DNA of 10,627 bases from CAMYMG01 sp038259455 (GCA_038259455.1 JBBSOT010000156.1:1-10627); one strand, 5' to 3'; positions 1 to 6,776 are shown, numbered from the stretch's first letter. The notes: generated from the sequence alone by a model not told the origin. Numbers and translations are program-made.

Positions 1-1
1 G

Positions 2-493
2 ATCCAGGGCACGGTGTTGCCAATTTCGATCTACGTGCTGCGCCAGACGATGCGTAATGCCATCCGGTCGGCCTATGCGCTGGTTGGCGCGATCCCACTC
101 ACGCTCTACAGTGGAGTGGACATCGGGCTGGCGGTGCTGTCGATCGTCCCGGCAGCCCTATTAATCCTGCTCACCGCGCCGGCGGTGACCCTTTTGTTTG
201 GTCTGGCGGGCGTTTTTTTTCGCGACTTCCAGCAGATCGTCACCCACTCCATGCGTATCCTGATGTTCGTCACGCCGATTTTCTGGGTCAGCGGCGGCGG
301 TGGCGGCCTGCGCGGCTTTCTCTACCACTGGAACCCGTTGACCCATTATCTCGAGATCGTAAGACAGCCGATCGTAAATGGTATCGTCCCGCTGAATTCC
401 TGGGCGATCGCGCTCGCCACAACCGCTCTGCTATTGGTCGTATCGTTGTTTATGCTCGGCAAGTTCAACCGTAAAATCGTGTTCTGGCTCTGA
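2..493 (+). CDS. wzm: ABC-2 type polysaccharide export permease, 5'-truncated
   Basis: This is the inner-membrane permease of an ABC exporter for O-antigen or another surface glycan, cut by the left edge of the window. The frame is open from base 2 and gives 163 residues. Family members are usually about 260-290 residues, so roughly the first 100-120 are missing; the GTG at position 14 lies inside the gene and is not a start. What is visible is the C-terminal part: a long hydrophobic stretch (about residues 40-72), then FFRDFQQI, then the helix ILMFVTPIFW, a glycine-rich loop, NPLTHYLEIVR, and a last membrane helix before the basic end KFNRKIVFWL. The FFRDF...P.FW...NP pattern is typical of the Wzm/KpsM/TagG permeases. 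The stop lies 2 nt before the ATPase gene, as expected for a Wzm-Wzt pair in one operon. The family is clear; the exact glycan exported cannot be read from the sequence. Confidence 0.9.
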   Translation: MQGTVLPISIYVLRQTMRNAIRSAYALVGAIPLTLYSGVDIGLAVLSIVPAALLILLTAPAVTLLFGLAGVFFRDFQQIVTHSMRILMFVTPIFWVSGGGGGLRGFLYHWNPLTHYLEIVRQPIVNGIVPLNSWAIALATTALLLVVSLFMLGKFNRKIVFWL

Positions 494-495
494 CC

Positions 496-1200
496 ATGGT
501 CGCCATCCGTCTCAAGAATGTCGGGCTTCAATATCCCCTGCCGCGACACATCCGCCTGCGGACCGAGACCAACGCCAAAGTCGGCGGCAAGTTTTCAGGT
601 CTGGCTGGCGCGCGCCACGTCACGGCACTTGAAGATGTCAGCTTCGAACTGAGCGCCGGCGACCGGCTTGGCCTCGTCGGTACCAATGGCGCCGGCAAGA
701 CAACGCTGCTCAAGGTGCTTTACGGCGTTTACGAGCCGACAAGCGGCTCCATCGAAAGGCGCGGCCGGGTTGACGCGCTGTTCAACATCAATCTGGGTTT
801 CCGGCGCGAGGCGACCGGCCGCCGCAACATTGTACTGCGTGGTCTGATCAATGGCTGGACGCAAAGCGAGATCGATAGCCGCATGGACAAGATCATCGCG
901 TTCAGTGAGCTCGGCGAGTTCATCGACATGCCTCTGAAGACCTATTCCGCAGGCATGTCGACGAGACTGGCCTTCGCTATCGCTACCAGCTTCGAACCAG
1001 AGATCCTGTTGATGGACGAATGGATCGGTGCTGGCGACAAGACCTTCCAGGACAAGGCCAAGGCGCGGATGGACGACATCGTCGGCCAAGCCGGCATCAT
1101 CGTCATCGCCTCGCATAATGAGGGCCTGATAGAGCGCATCTGCAACAAGGTGCTGACGCTCGAGAAGGGCCGGATAAAGCAACTCGAAACGACAAAGTAA
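496..1200 (+). CDS. wzt: ABC transporter ATPase for polysaccharide/O-antigen export (short Wzt type)
   Basis: This 234-residue ATP-binding subunit would power glycan export with the permease just upstream. The visible ATPase parts are in order: Walker A GTNGAGKTT (residues 62-70), the degenerate signature YSAGM (150-154) that is usual in polysaccharide exporters in place of LSGGQ, Walker B ILLMDE (170-175), a D-loop GAGD, and the switch histidine in ASHNE (H207). The N-terminal segment before the core (QYPLPRHIR..., residues 12-40) is also typical of this branch. The protein stops soon after the nucleotide-binding domain. Long Wzt proteins of about 400 or more residues add a carbohydrate-binding domain that recognises the glycan end; this one lacks it and resembles KpsT or short Wzt proteins. 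The ATG lies 2 nt after the permease stop without a clear Shine-Dalgarno sequence, so translational coupling is likely. The assignment as wzt rather than kpsT or another paralogue is inferred. Confidence 0.93.
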   Translation: MVAIRLKNVGLQYPLPRHIRLRTETNAKVGGKFSGLAGARHVTALEDVSFELSAGDRLGLVGTNGAGKTTLLKVLYGVYEPTSGSIERRGRVDALFNINLGFRREATGRRNIVLRGLINGWTQSEIDSRMDKIIAFSELGEFIDMPLKTYSAGMSTRLAFAIATSFEPEILLMDEWIGAGDKTFQDKAKARMDDIVGQAGIIVIASHNEGLIERICNKVLTLEKGRIKQLETTK

Positions 1201-1240
1201 CACTAGTTCAGGTCGTTTAATTCAGGCCGGATTGACGAAT

Positions 1241-1630
1241 TCAGCCCGTCGGCACGGCTTCGATCTGGACCTTGTCTGGATAGAAGGCACCGTGATTGGC
1301 GATGCGCAACATCTCGTCATAGGGCTTCTCGTATGCCCACATGACATTTGCCGCGCCTTCCCCTGAAGCGCTCGCGCCCCAGTACGACGCATCGCCCTTG
1401 TATGGACAATGGGTGGTGGTTTCATTGGGCTTCAGGAACTCGAAATAGATGTCGTCGAAGGGTACATAGAAAACGGCGGGATAGTTTTCCTCGCGCAGGA
1501 CCAGGGCTCTCTGGCTGGATGCCAGGATGGCATCCGCGAGTTTTACAGTGACGACGCCAGCGAACGGTTCGACGGTGATCCTGCGCGAAGGATTGCGCTG
1601 AAAACCGGGTGACGGATTGGTTTGGGGCAT
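1241..1630 (-). CDS. DUF427 domain protein
   Basis: This is a small cytosolic protein of the DUF427 family (also called NTP_transf_9 in Pfam), whose biochemical role is not established. With the start chosen here it has 129 residues. Visible hallmarks are the N-terminal NPSPGFQ followed by RITVEPF (residues 5-23), the central RALVLREENYPAVFYVP (41-57), and the family signature THCPYKGDASYW (73-84), followed by AWAYEKP-like sequence (VMWAYEKP, 96-103) and the closing FYPDKVQIE. The length is normal for a single-domain member. The ATG at 1630 is preferred because CGGAG lies 7 nt upstream; an in-frame ATG six codons earlier (1648), preceded by a more distant AAGGGA, is the alternative. The gene converges on the wzt gene, with 40 bp between the stops, and has no visible functional link to it. 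Confidence 0.9.
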   Translation of the reverse strand: MPQTNPSPGFQRNPSRRITVEPFAGVVTVKLADAILASSQRALVLREENYPAVFYVPFDDIYFEFLKPNETTTHCPYKGDASYWGASASGEGAANVMWAYEKPYDEMLRIANHGAFYPDKVQIEAVPTG

Positions 1631-1785
1631 GTCGAGGCTCCGTGTCATGTCGCAAAACGTCCCTTTGCTGCAAGCGTTCCATTTAGCACTTACGGAAGCG
1701 CATCACAGTAGCCGGCCGCAAACTGATTCCGTCAGCAGATGCCGGGCAAGCCTTTGAAGGCGGATCGCAGGCCATCGCCCTATTG

Positions 1786-2166
1786 TCACGCCGCCGCCTT
1801 GAGAACATCGAGCAGCCCGGCATAGGACGCAGCGATACCTGCCAGCGGGCTGGAACTGCGGGTTGTCGTCTCGACTTGCAGATGTCCACCATGCACCGGC
1901 AAGGTCAACAAGAGAAATTGCCTCAGTTCGCCTTCCCCTACGGAAGCCGCTGCCGCGTGGTGCGGCTTGCCATCGACGTCGATTACGATCTTGAAAAGCA
2001 GCTTGCCGCCCACTGCCGATAGTGCGCCGCGAACGATGTCATCGAATTCGTTGTCGGAAACAATGCGGTTCGGCGCTTCGAGCAATCTGGTGTGTGGTGG
2101 CGGTAGAAGAATGACGCCTTGTGTGTGCACTACAGGTCCAGTCGATTTGGCTATCTCAAATTCCAT
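1786..2166 (-). CDS. hypothetical protein, 126 residues
   Basis: I do not recognise this protein. It has 126 residues, no signal peptide, no obvious membrane helix and no cysteine. It reads as a compact soluble domain: a hydrophobic VILLPPP near the start (residues 18-24), an acidic NEFDDIVRGAL stretch (39-49), strand-like KLLFKIVIDVDGKPHH (55-70), then ELRQFLLLTLPVHGGH (80-95) and an alanine/leucine-rich C-terminal helix ending LLDVLKAAA. It is likely a real gene: AAAGGTGA sits 4 nt before the ATG, the frame is open throughout, and it is read away from the acyl-CoA ligase across a 165-bp intergenic gap. It is followed in the same direction by the DUF427 gene after 155 bp, so co-transcription is possible but not shown. 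No function is proposed. Confidence 0.7.
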   Translation of the reverse strand: MEFEIAKSTGPVVHTQGVILLPPPHTRLLEAPNRIVSDNEFDDIVRGALSAVGGKLLFKIVIDVDGKPHHAAAASVGEGELRQFLLLTLPVHGGHLQVETTTRSSSPLAGIAASYAGLLDVLKAAA

Positions 2167-2273
2167 GACGTCACCTTTCGGCTTGCGACGCCCCCGTTAC
2201 GAGTGACCATTGGGAGTGACGGTGGCCGGATTGTGGCATTCGCGGTTCCCAGAACGGAAGGTCAAGGGGCAAC

Positions 2274-2301
2274 TGGACAAATCCGCAGATCGCACCACTA
2301 T
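2274..2301 (+). promoter_or_regulatory. candidate sigma-70-type promoter for the acyl-CoA ligase gene
   Basis: TGGACA (2274-2279) matches the -35 consensus TTGACA at five of six positions. After a 16-bp spacer, CACTAT (2296-2301) is a moderate -10 match. Transcription would begin near 2308 and leave a leader of about 24 nt that holds the Shine-Dalgarno sequence. This was picked by eye; alphaproteobacterial promoters are poorly conserved, so it is only a candidate. Confidence 0.3.
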
Positions 2302-2318
2302 TGCGCAAAACACGTTTC

Positions 2319-2325
2319 GGGGAGG
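2319..2325 (+). promoter_or_regulatory. strong Shine-Dalgarno sequence fixing the acyl-CoA ligase start
   Basis: GGGGAGG lies 6 nt before the ATG at 2332. The reading frame stays open upstream to 2119, but that part overlaps the divergent 126-residue gene and has no family resemblance. This site and the protein start MLGLMQEWPLL together fix the true start at 2332. Confidence 0.8.
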
Positions 2326-2331
2326 AACGAG

Positions 2332-3960
2332 ATGCTCGGACTTATGCAGGAGTGGCCGCTGCTGTGCCACAAGATCCTGGATCACGCAGCCAGACAACAT
2401 CCAAACCGGGAGATTGTCTCGCGTTCGATCGAGGGGCCTGTCGTCCGCACAACCTATGTGGAGGCACGAAAGCGCGCCCTGAAAGTCGGTCAGCGTCTTG
2501 CGCGCGACGGTCTCGGCAGCGGTGACCGTATCGCGACACTGGCGTGGAATACGGCACGCCACATCGAGGCCTGGTACGGCATCATGGGCATGGGTGGCGT
2601 CTATCATACGCTCAACCCGCGTCTGTTTCCCGACCAGATCGCGTGGATCATGAACCATGCAGAAGACAAGGCCATCTTCGTCGACCTGACTTTCATGCCG
2701 CTGATCGAGAAGATCGCACCGGCGGTCAGATCTCTCAAGCAGGTGATCGTGTTGACGGACCGGGCGCATATGCCAGAAAGCGCCTTGCCCAATGTCGTTG
2801 CCTATGAAGAGTGGCTGGCCGAGGCGGATGGCGATTTCGAATGGACGGAGCTGGACGAGGGTGCCGCCAGCGGCATGTGCTACACGTCAGGGACGACCGG
2901 TGACCCGAAAGGTGTCGTCTATAGCCACCGTTCCAATGTGCTGCATGCAATGATGGCCTGCATGCCTGATGCGATGGGAATTTCCTCGCGCGACGTCATC
3001 TTGCCGGTCGTGCCGATGTTCCACGCCAATGCCTGGGGTCTGGCGCAGAGCGCGCCGATGATCGGCGCCAAGCTGGTCATGCCCGGGGGCAAAATGGATG
3101 GGGCGTCGATCTGTGAACTGCTCAACACCGAGAAGGTGACGTTCTCGGCGGCTGTGCCGACGGTATGGCTCATGCTGCTGCAGTATCTTGAGGAGACTGG
3201 CGAAAAGCTACCTTATCTCAATAAGGTAGTGATCGGCGGGTCGGCTTGCCCACGCGCCATCACCCAGAAATTCCAGGAGAATTACGATGTCGAGGTCATC
3301 CATGCCTGGGGCATGACCGAGATGTCGCCACTGGGGACACTGGCAACACTGAAGCCTGAATGCCTAGACCTGAAAGGTGATGCGCGGCTCGATGTCCAGC
3401 AGAAGCAGGGACACGCGCCATTCGGCGTTGAAATGAAGGTTACTGACGACGCAAACATGGAACTGCCATGGAATGGGGAGAAATTCGGCCGGTTGAAAGT
3501 GCGCGGCCCGGCGGTAGCAAGCAGCTATTACGGTGGCGCCGGCGCCGAGCAGTTTGACGTCGATGGATGGTTCGATACCGGCGATGTCGCGCATATCGAT
3601 GCACTTGGCTACATGCAGATCACTGACCGCGCCAAGGACGTGATCAAATCAGGCGGCGAATGGATCTCGACCATAGAACTGGAAAACCTCGCTGTCGGCC
3701 ATCCCGAGATTCTTGAGGCAGCGGTGATCGGCGTCCCACATCCGAAATGGTCCGAGCGACCGTTGCTTGTTGTGGTCCGCAAACCGGGCAAACAGCCGGC
3801 CAAGGCGGATATACTGTGCTTCATGGAAGGCAAGGTCGCCAAGTGGTGGATGCCAGACGACGTCGCATTCGTTGAGGAGATTCCGCATACAGCGACCGGG
3901 AAGATAAAGAAGACAGCACTGCGCGATCAGTTCAAAGCCTACTCGCTGCCAACGCAATGA
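2332..3960 (+). CDS. acyl-CoA ligase, AMP-binding (DmdB / fatty acyl-CoA synthetase type)
   Basis: This 542-residue cytosolic enzyme would activate a carboxylic acid with ATP to an acyl-AMP and then transfer it to coenzyme A. The ANL-superfamily motifs are all present: the phosphate-binding loop YTSGTTGDPKG (184-194), VPMFHANAWG (227-236), HAWGMTEMSP (324-333), the hinge-side GWFDTGD (412-418), DRAKDVIKSGGEWIS (432-446), and the catalytic C-terminal lysine in ATGKIKK (K524). The opening MLGLMQEWPLLCHKILDHAA and the overall length resemble the group that holds medium/long-chain fatty acyl-CoA synthetases and 3-(methylthio)propionyl-CoA ligase (DmdB). No DMSP-degradation or beta-oxidation gene is adjacent, so the substrate is undetermined. 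The start is set by a strong Shine-Dalgarno sequence. It appears monocistronic: the upstream gene is divergent, and 89 bp separate it from the next gene. Confidence 0.93.
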   Translation: MLGLMQEWPLLCHKILDHAARQHPNREIVSRSIEGPVVRTTYVEARKRALKVGQRLARDGLGSGDRIATLAWNTARHIEAWYGIMGMGGVYHTLNPRLFPDQIAWIMNHAEDKAIFVDLTFMPLIEKIAPAVRSLKQVIVLTDRAHMPESALPNVVAYEEWLAEADGDFEWTELDEGAASGMCYTSGTTGDPKGVVYSHRSNVLHAMMACMPDAMGISSRDVILPVVPMFHANAWGLAQSAPMIGAKLVMPGGKMDGASICELLNTEKVTFSAAVPTVWLMLLQYLEETGEKLPYLNKVVIGGSACPRAITQKFQENYDVEVIHAWGMTEMSPLGTLATLKPECLDLKGDARLDVQQKQGHAPFGVEMKVTDDANMELPWNGEKFGRLKVRGPAVASSYYGGAGAEQFDVDGWFDTGDVAHIDALGYMQITDRAKDVIKSGGEWISTIELENLAVGHPEILEAAVIGVPHPKWSERPLLVVVRKPGKQPAKADILCFMEGKVAKWWMPDDVAFVEEIPHTATGKIKKTALRDQFKAYSLPTQ

Positions 3961-4049
3961 ACTGGTCGACATACGCATTTCGACTTCATTCACTGTTCGA
4001 AAGCCGGTAAGAAGCGCGCGGCACAAGACAGCGGGGCAACGACCGAAGC

Positions 4050-4940
4050 ATGGCTGACTACACCGAGGCGCCAGTTTCGCGTGCGGCGGCGCTTGGGCGC
4101 CGCATGGCGGTATTTTCGGCCATACTGTTTCTGACGGCCGGCCTTGCACATCGCTATGGCCTGCTCGCAACCCCCGATCTCATGCCCGTGATAGGCCTGG
4201 TTGCCGGATTGGCACTCTTGTCTCTGGCTTTTGCAGCGCGCGGGTTGATGCAGCTGTGGACCTTTGGCGGGGAGGGTGGCGGCAACGTCGCAGCATGCGT
4301 CATTGTCGCCGGGCTGGTGCTGGCGCCTCTTGCCGTATTTCTCTATCTCGGGCTGACGCTCCCGTTGCTGAATGACATCTCAACCGATACAGACGATCCG
4401 CCGATCCTGGCCTGGGCGGTTGGACAGCGCACGCCCGAAATGAACAAAATCGAGCCGTTTACGGTCGACAGACGCAAACTTCAGCTCGAAAGCTATCCGG
4501 CTGCCACCGGCCGGCGTTACGGCGCGCCAATCGGCCAGGTGGCCGACGCGGTCTCAGACGTGCTCGATGACCGTGGCTGGACATTGGTAGAGCGCACTGA
4601 TGCGCCTGCCGATGCCACCGAGATCACCATCGAAGCGCTGGCCAGGACACTCGTGCTTGGATTCTCCGTTGACGTCGCCATTCGGTTGATCGACGAAGGC
4701 GCCTCGACCTATGTCGACATGCGTTCGGCGTCACGTTACGGGTCGCATGATTTCGGCGATAATGCGCGGCGTATCGAATCCTTCCTGTCCAGCCTCGATG
4801 TTGAAATCGCCTACCTGACCGTGGTGGCTCCTGTCGAGGAGCCGCCTGCGCCGGAGCCGTTAGTGCCTGAGCCTGCCGAGATCGTTCCGGAAGAGCCCGC
4901 CGCACCGCCGCTAGACCGCTCGGAAGATCCCCCTGATTGA
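4050..4940 (+). CDS. membrane-anchored DUF1499 protein
   Basis: This 296-residue protein has an N-terminal membrane region and a C-terminal DUF1499 domain of unknown biochemical role. Three hydrophobic helices are visible at about residues 20-36, 44-63 and 80-103. The DUF1499 part begins after LLNDISTD (107-113), a segment usual just before this domain, and runs through YPAATGRRYG (149-158), a hydrophobic central region, and the characteristic RSASRYGSHDFGDNARRIE (225-243). With three helices the domain would sit on the opposite side of the membrane from the N-terminus; the side is inferred. After about residue 260 comes a tail rich in proline, glutamate and alanine (PVEEPPAPEPLVPEP...), low in complexity and likely disordered. 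The last 30 bp overlap the 3' end of the convergent hydrolase gene. The ATG has only a weak GGGGCA-type sequence upstream. Confidence 0.88.
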   Translation: MADYTEAPVSRAAALGRRMAVFSAILFLTAGLAHRYGLLATPDLMPVIGLVAGLALLSLAFAARGLMQLWTFGGEGGGNVAACVIVAGLVLAPLAVFLYLGLTLPLLNDISTDTDDPPILAWAVGQRTPEMNKIEPFTVDRRKLQLESYPAATGRRYGAPIGQVADAVSDVLDDRGWTLVERTDAPADATEITIEALARTLVLGFSVDVAIRLIDEGASTYVDMRSASRYGSHDFGDNARRIESFLSSLDVEIAYLTVVAPVEEPPAPEPLVPEPAEIVPEEPAAPPLDRSEDPPD

Positions 4941-5816
4941 CGGGGCGCCATCCGTCTCGACGATGCCCGTGGCAACCAGGTCTTCAAGATGGGCCAACAC
5001 CGACAGTGCGGCAGCACCATGCAGCCGAGGGTCGGTATCGGTGTAGATCTTGGCCACGATGTCGGCGATTGACCGGTCGCCAAGCCGGAGGCGCTCGACG
5101 ATCGCTCGCTCGCGCATCTTGCGGTGCGCCTTGAGCCCGCGCATGAATGATTGGGGGTTGTCGACCGGTCCTCCATGCCCTGGCAGCAGCATCTGGTCGT
5201 CTCGCGCCAACAGCCGGTCCAGTGAAGCCATGTAGTCCGACATGCTGCCGTCGGGTGGCGCCACGATGCTGGTGGACCAGGCCATCACGTGATCAGCCGA
5301 AAAAAGTATGCCGGTCCCTTCCAGTGCGAAGGCGGCGTGATTGGCACAGTGGCCGGGCGTCAGAACGGTGCGCAGCGCCCAGCCATCGCCTGACAGCAGC
5401 GCGCCGTCGGCAAGCACCAGATCTGGCCTGAAGTCCATGTCCGCACTCGCATCGAGCGGGTTTATCTCGCCAGTGAACAGCGGTCGCGCCGGGCGATGTG
5501 GTCCCTCCGCGCAAACCACGGCTCCGGTCGCCAGCGCCAGCCTCGAGGCCAGTGGCGAGTGGTCGCGGTGGGTATGGCTGACAAGTATATGGCTCACCGG
5601 ACGTCCGGCTATTGCGTTCATCAGGGCGGTGTAATGACCATCGCTCTCCGGGCCGGGGTCGATAACAGCCAAGCCGTCGGTGCCGACGATATAGCTGTTC
5701 GTCCCATGGAAAGTGAAAGGCCCGGGATTGTCGGCAGTGATGCGCAAAACGCCCGGCGCGACTTCCACACCATTCTCGTGATGAGGTGTGAAACGGGCAT
5801 CGAATTCCAATGTCAT
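4911..5816 (-). CDS. metallo-beta-lactamase-fold hydrolase (LACTB2-like)
   Basis: This 301-residue enzyme has the metallo-beta-lactamase fold and probably binds two metal ions. The ligand motifs are visible: HTHRDH (81-86, the HxHxDH motif), H156 in TPGHCANH, D175 in LFSADHVMAWS, and H214 in LLPGHGGPV. FHGTNSYIVG (37-46) and AVIDPGPE (50-57) are typical N-terminal strands. The C-terminal part (about 240-301, LRLGDRSIADIVAKIYTD then LSVLAHLEDLVATGIVE) is the winged-helix-like extension seen in LACTB2-type proteins, some of which are endoribonucleases; the substrate here is unknown. The ATG at 5816 is chosen because MTLEFDARFTP starts family-like sequence; the frame extends upstream to 6008, but that part overlaps bioY and looks non-coding. 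It is divergent from bioY and convergent with the DUF1499 gene. Confidence 0.92.
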   Translation of the reverse strand: MTLEFDARFTPHHENGVEVAPGVLRITADNPGPFTFHGTNSYIVGTDGLAVIDPGPESDGHYTALMNAIAGRPVSHILVSHTHRDHSPLASRLALATGAVVCAEGPHRPARPLFTGEINPLDASADMDFRPDLVLADGALLSGDGWALRTVLTPGHCANHAAFALEGTGILFSADHVMAWSTSIVAPPDGSMSDYMASLDRLLARDDQMLLPGHGGPVDNPQSFMRGLKAHRKMRERAIVERLRLGDRSIADIVAKIYTDTDPRLHGAAALSVLAHLEDLVATGIVETDGAPSIRGIFRAV

Positions 5817-5848
5817 CGGGACCTGCTGTGCGAACCTTCCAAAACCGT

Positions 5849-5875
5849 TTGCCGCTCGGCACCGAAGCACATATA
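5849..5875 (+). promoter_or_regulatory. weak candidate promoter for bioY
   Basis: TTGCCG (5849-5854) and CATATA (5870-5875) are separated by 15 bp, shorter than ideal. They lie in the 114-bp gap between the divergent hydrolase gene and bioY. No TTATCTATAA-like BioR operator is visible here. Confidence 0.2.
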
Positions 5876-5919
5876 CCCAAAATTCAATCGGACAAACCGC
5901 CTGCTGGCGGCAAGCGAAC

Positions 5920-5923
5920 GGAG
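5920..5923 (+). promoter_or_regulatory. Shine-Dalgarno sequence favouring the second bioY ATG
   Basis: GGAG at 5920-5923 is only 1 nt from the ATG at 5925 but 7 nt from the in-frame ATG at 5931. Normal spacing favours 5931. Confidence 0.6.
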
Positions 5924-5930
5924 AATGACG

Positions 5931-6524
5931 ATGGCAATCGCAACAACCGCAAGACCTCTTGTATCGTTGGCGCTGCCCGAAAAGGGCCTGCCAAGGCTGG
6001 CGATGCAATTCGGCATTGTCCTCCTGGGCACGCTGGCGTTGACATTGTCGGCAAAGACCAAGGTGGTGCTCGGTCCGGTCGACCTGTCGCTGCAGACACT
6101 CGTGATTCTTCTGATCGCCGTCAGTTTCGGACTACGACTCGGCGTCGCAACGCTGGTTCTCTACATGGTAGAAGGCGCAATCGGCCTTCCAGTCTTCCAA
6201 AGCACTCCGGAAAAGGGCATCGGCCTCTTTTACATGCTCGGTTCGACCGGTGGATATCTGGCCGGCTTTATCGTGATGGCGGCAATCGTCGGTTGGGCGG
6301 CAGACCGTGGCCTCGATCGCAACCCCTTCAAGCTCTTCGGCGTCATGATGGTGGCAGAGACGGTCATGCTTGCGATGGGTTTCGCCTGGCTGGCGACCCT
6401 GATTGGCGCAGACAAAGCCTGGCAGTTCGGCGTCGTACCCTTCATTGTGCCAGACCTCATAAAGGTCGCTCTGGCATCCGCGCTGGTACCGGCCGTGTGG
6501 TCACTTTTGCCCGGTAAGCGCTGA
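5931..6524 (+). CDS. bioY: biotin transporter BioY (ECF S component)
   Basis: This is a 197-residue integral membrane protein of the BioY family, the biotin-binding S component of energy-coupling factor transporters in the inner membrane. Family motifs are present: GPVDLSLQTLVILL (48-61), YMVEGAIGLPVFQ (78-90), LGSTGGYLAGF (103-113), and PFIVPDLIKVALA (170-182) in the last third. About six hydrophobic segments fit the family topology, and the length is normal. The start at 5931 gives the better Shine-Dalgarno spacing; 5925 would add two residues. No bioM (ATPase) or bioN (T component) gene lies on either side: the upstream neighbour is a divergent hydrolase, and downstream is a gene-free gap with a strong hairpin. 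BioY would therefore act alone, as reported for some alphaproteobacterial BioY proteins, or share an energising module encoded elsewhere. The family is certain; transport activity is inferred. Confidence 0.95.
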   Translation: MAIATTARPLVSLALPEKGLPRLAMQFGIVLLGTLALTLSAKTKVVLGPVDLSLQTLVILLIAVSFGLRLGVATLVLYMVEGAIGLPVFQSTPEKGIGLFYMLGSTGGYLAGFIVMAAIVGWAADRGLDRNPFKLFGVMMVAETVMLAMGFAWLATLIGADKAWQFGVVPFIVPDLIKVALASALVPAVWSLLPGKR

Positions 6525-6578
6525 GCAGTCACCGTTATCGAGATTGTACGCCGGGCGTTGCTCGGCCGATCGGTGTTG

Positions 6579-6618
6579 ATGTCAGACCGTGGCGGACGGT
6601 GCCGCCACCGTCTGGCAT
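6579..6618 (+). terminator. long hairpin after bioY, candidate terminator
   Basis: The arms 6579-6595 and 6602-6618 can form a 17-bp stem with one C-C mismatch and one G-T wobble, closed by a 6-nt loop (ACGGTG). It begins 55 nt after the bioY stop. A short run CTTTT follows about 8 nt after the stem, so it is not an ideal intrinsic terminator; on the minus strand there is no T run. A dispersed palindromic repeat of the kind common in rhizobial intergenic regions is the other reading. Confidence 0.5.
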
Positions 6619-6747
6619 GCAACGCTTTTCTGCAATGACGCCGGAAGCAGCCTCATGCCGCAGGGTCGCAAGCCTTCTGCAAACGCAGTCTGGGCCGCTC
6701 TGCCAGGCAGGATTGCCGTGTCACCCCCAATGGTTTCGGCACCTTGA

Positions 6748-6776
6748 TTGACCCTCTCGGGCAAATGCGCCATCTA
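6748..6776 (+). promoter_or_regulatory. weak candidate promoter of the rml operon
   Basis: TTGACC (6748-6753) is a good -35-like hexamer, and a 17-bp spacer leads to CATCTA (6771-6776), a poor -10. The following 80 bp are AT-rich compared with their surroundings and end in a leader without a strong Shine-Dalgarno sequence. The operon must start in this region, but the exact promoter is not settled. Confidence 0.25.

Noticed and set aside
2166..2173. Palindrome TGACGTCA at the start of the 126-residue gene
   Set aside because: An 8-bp palindrome overlapping a start codon is easily due to chance, and no second copy is seen nearby.
2119..2331. Upstream extension of the acyl-CoA ligase frame to 2119
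   Set aside because: It overlaps the divergent 126-residue gene, lacks family resemblance, and a strong Shine-Dalgarno sequence precedes the ATG at 2332.
5496..5930. Upstream extension of the bioY frame
   Set aside because: It runs antisense through the hydrolase gene and has no membrane-protein character; bioY homology starts after 5925.
5817..6008. Upstream extension of the hydrolase frame into bioY
   Set aside because: The translated sequence is rich in cysteine, arginine and glutamine and unlike the family; it is antisense to the bioY start.
6582..6773. Minus-strand 63-residue open frame in the bioY-rmlA gap
   Set aside because: Its C-terminal part is one arm of the long hairpin, no family is recognisable, and no good ribosome-binding site is seen.
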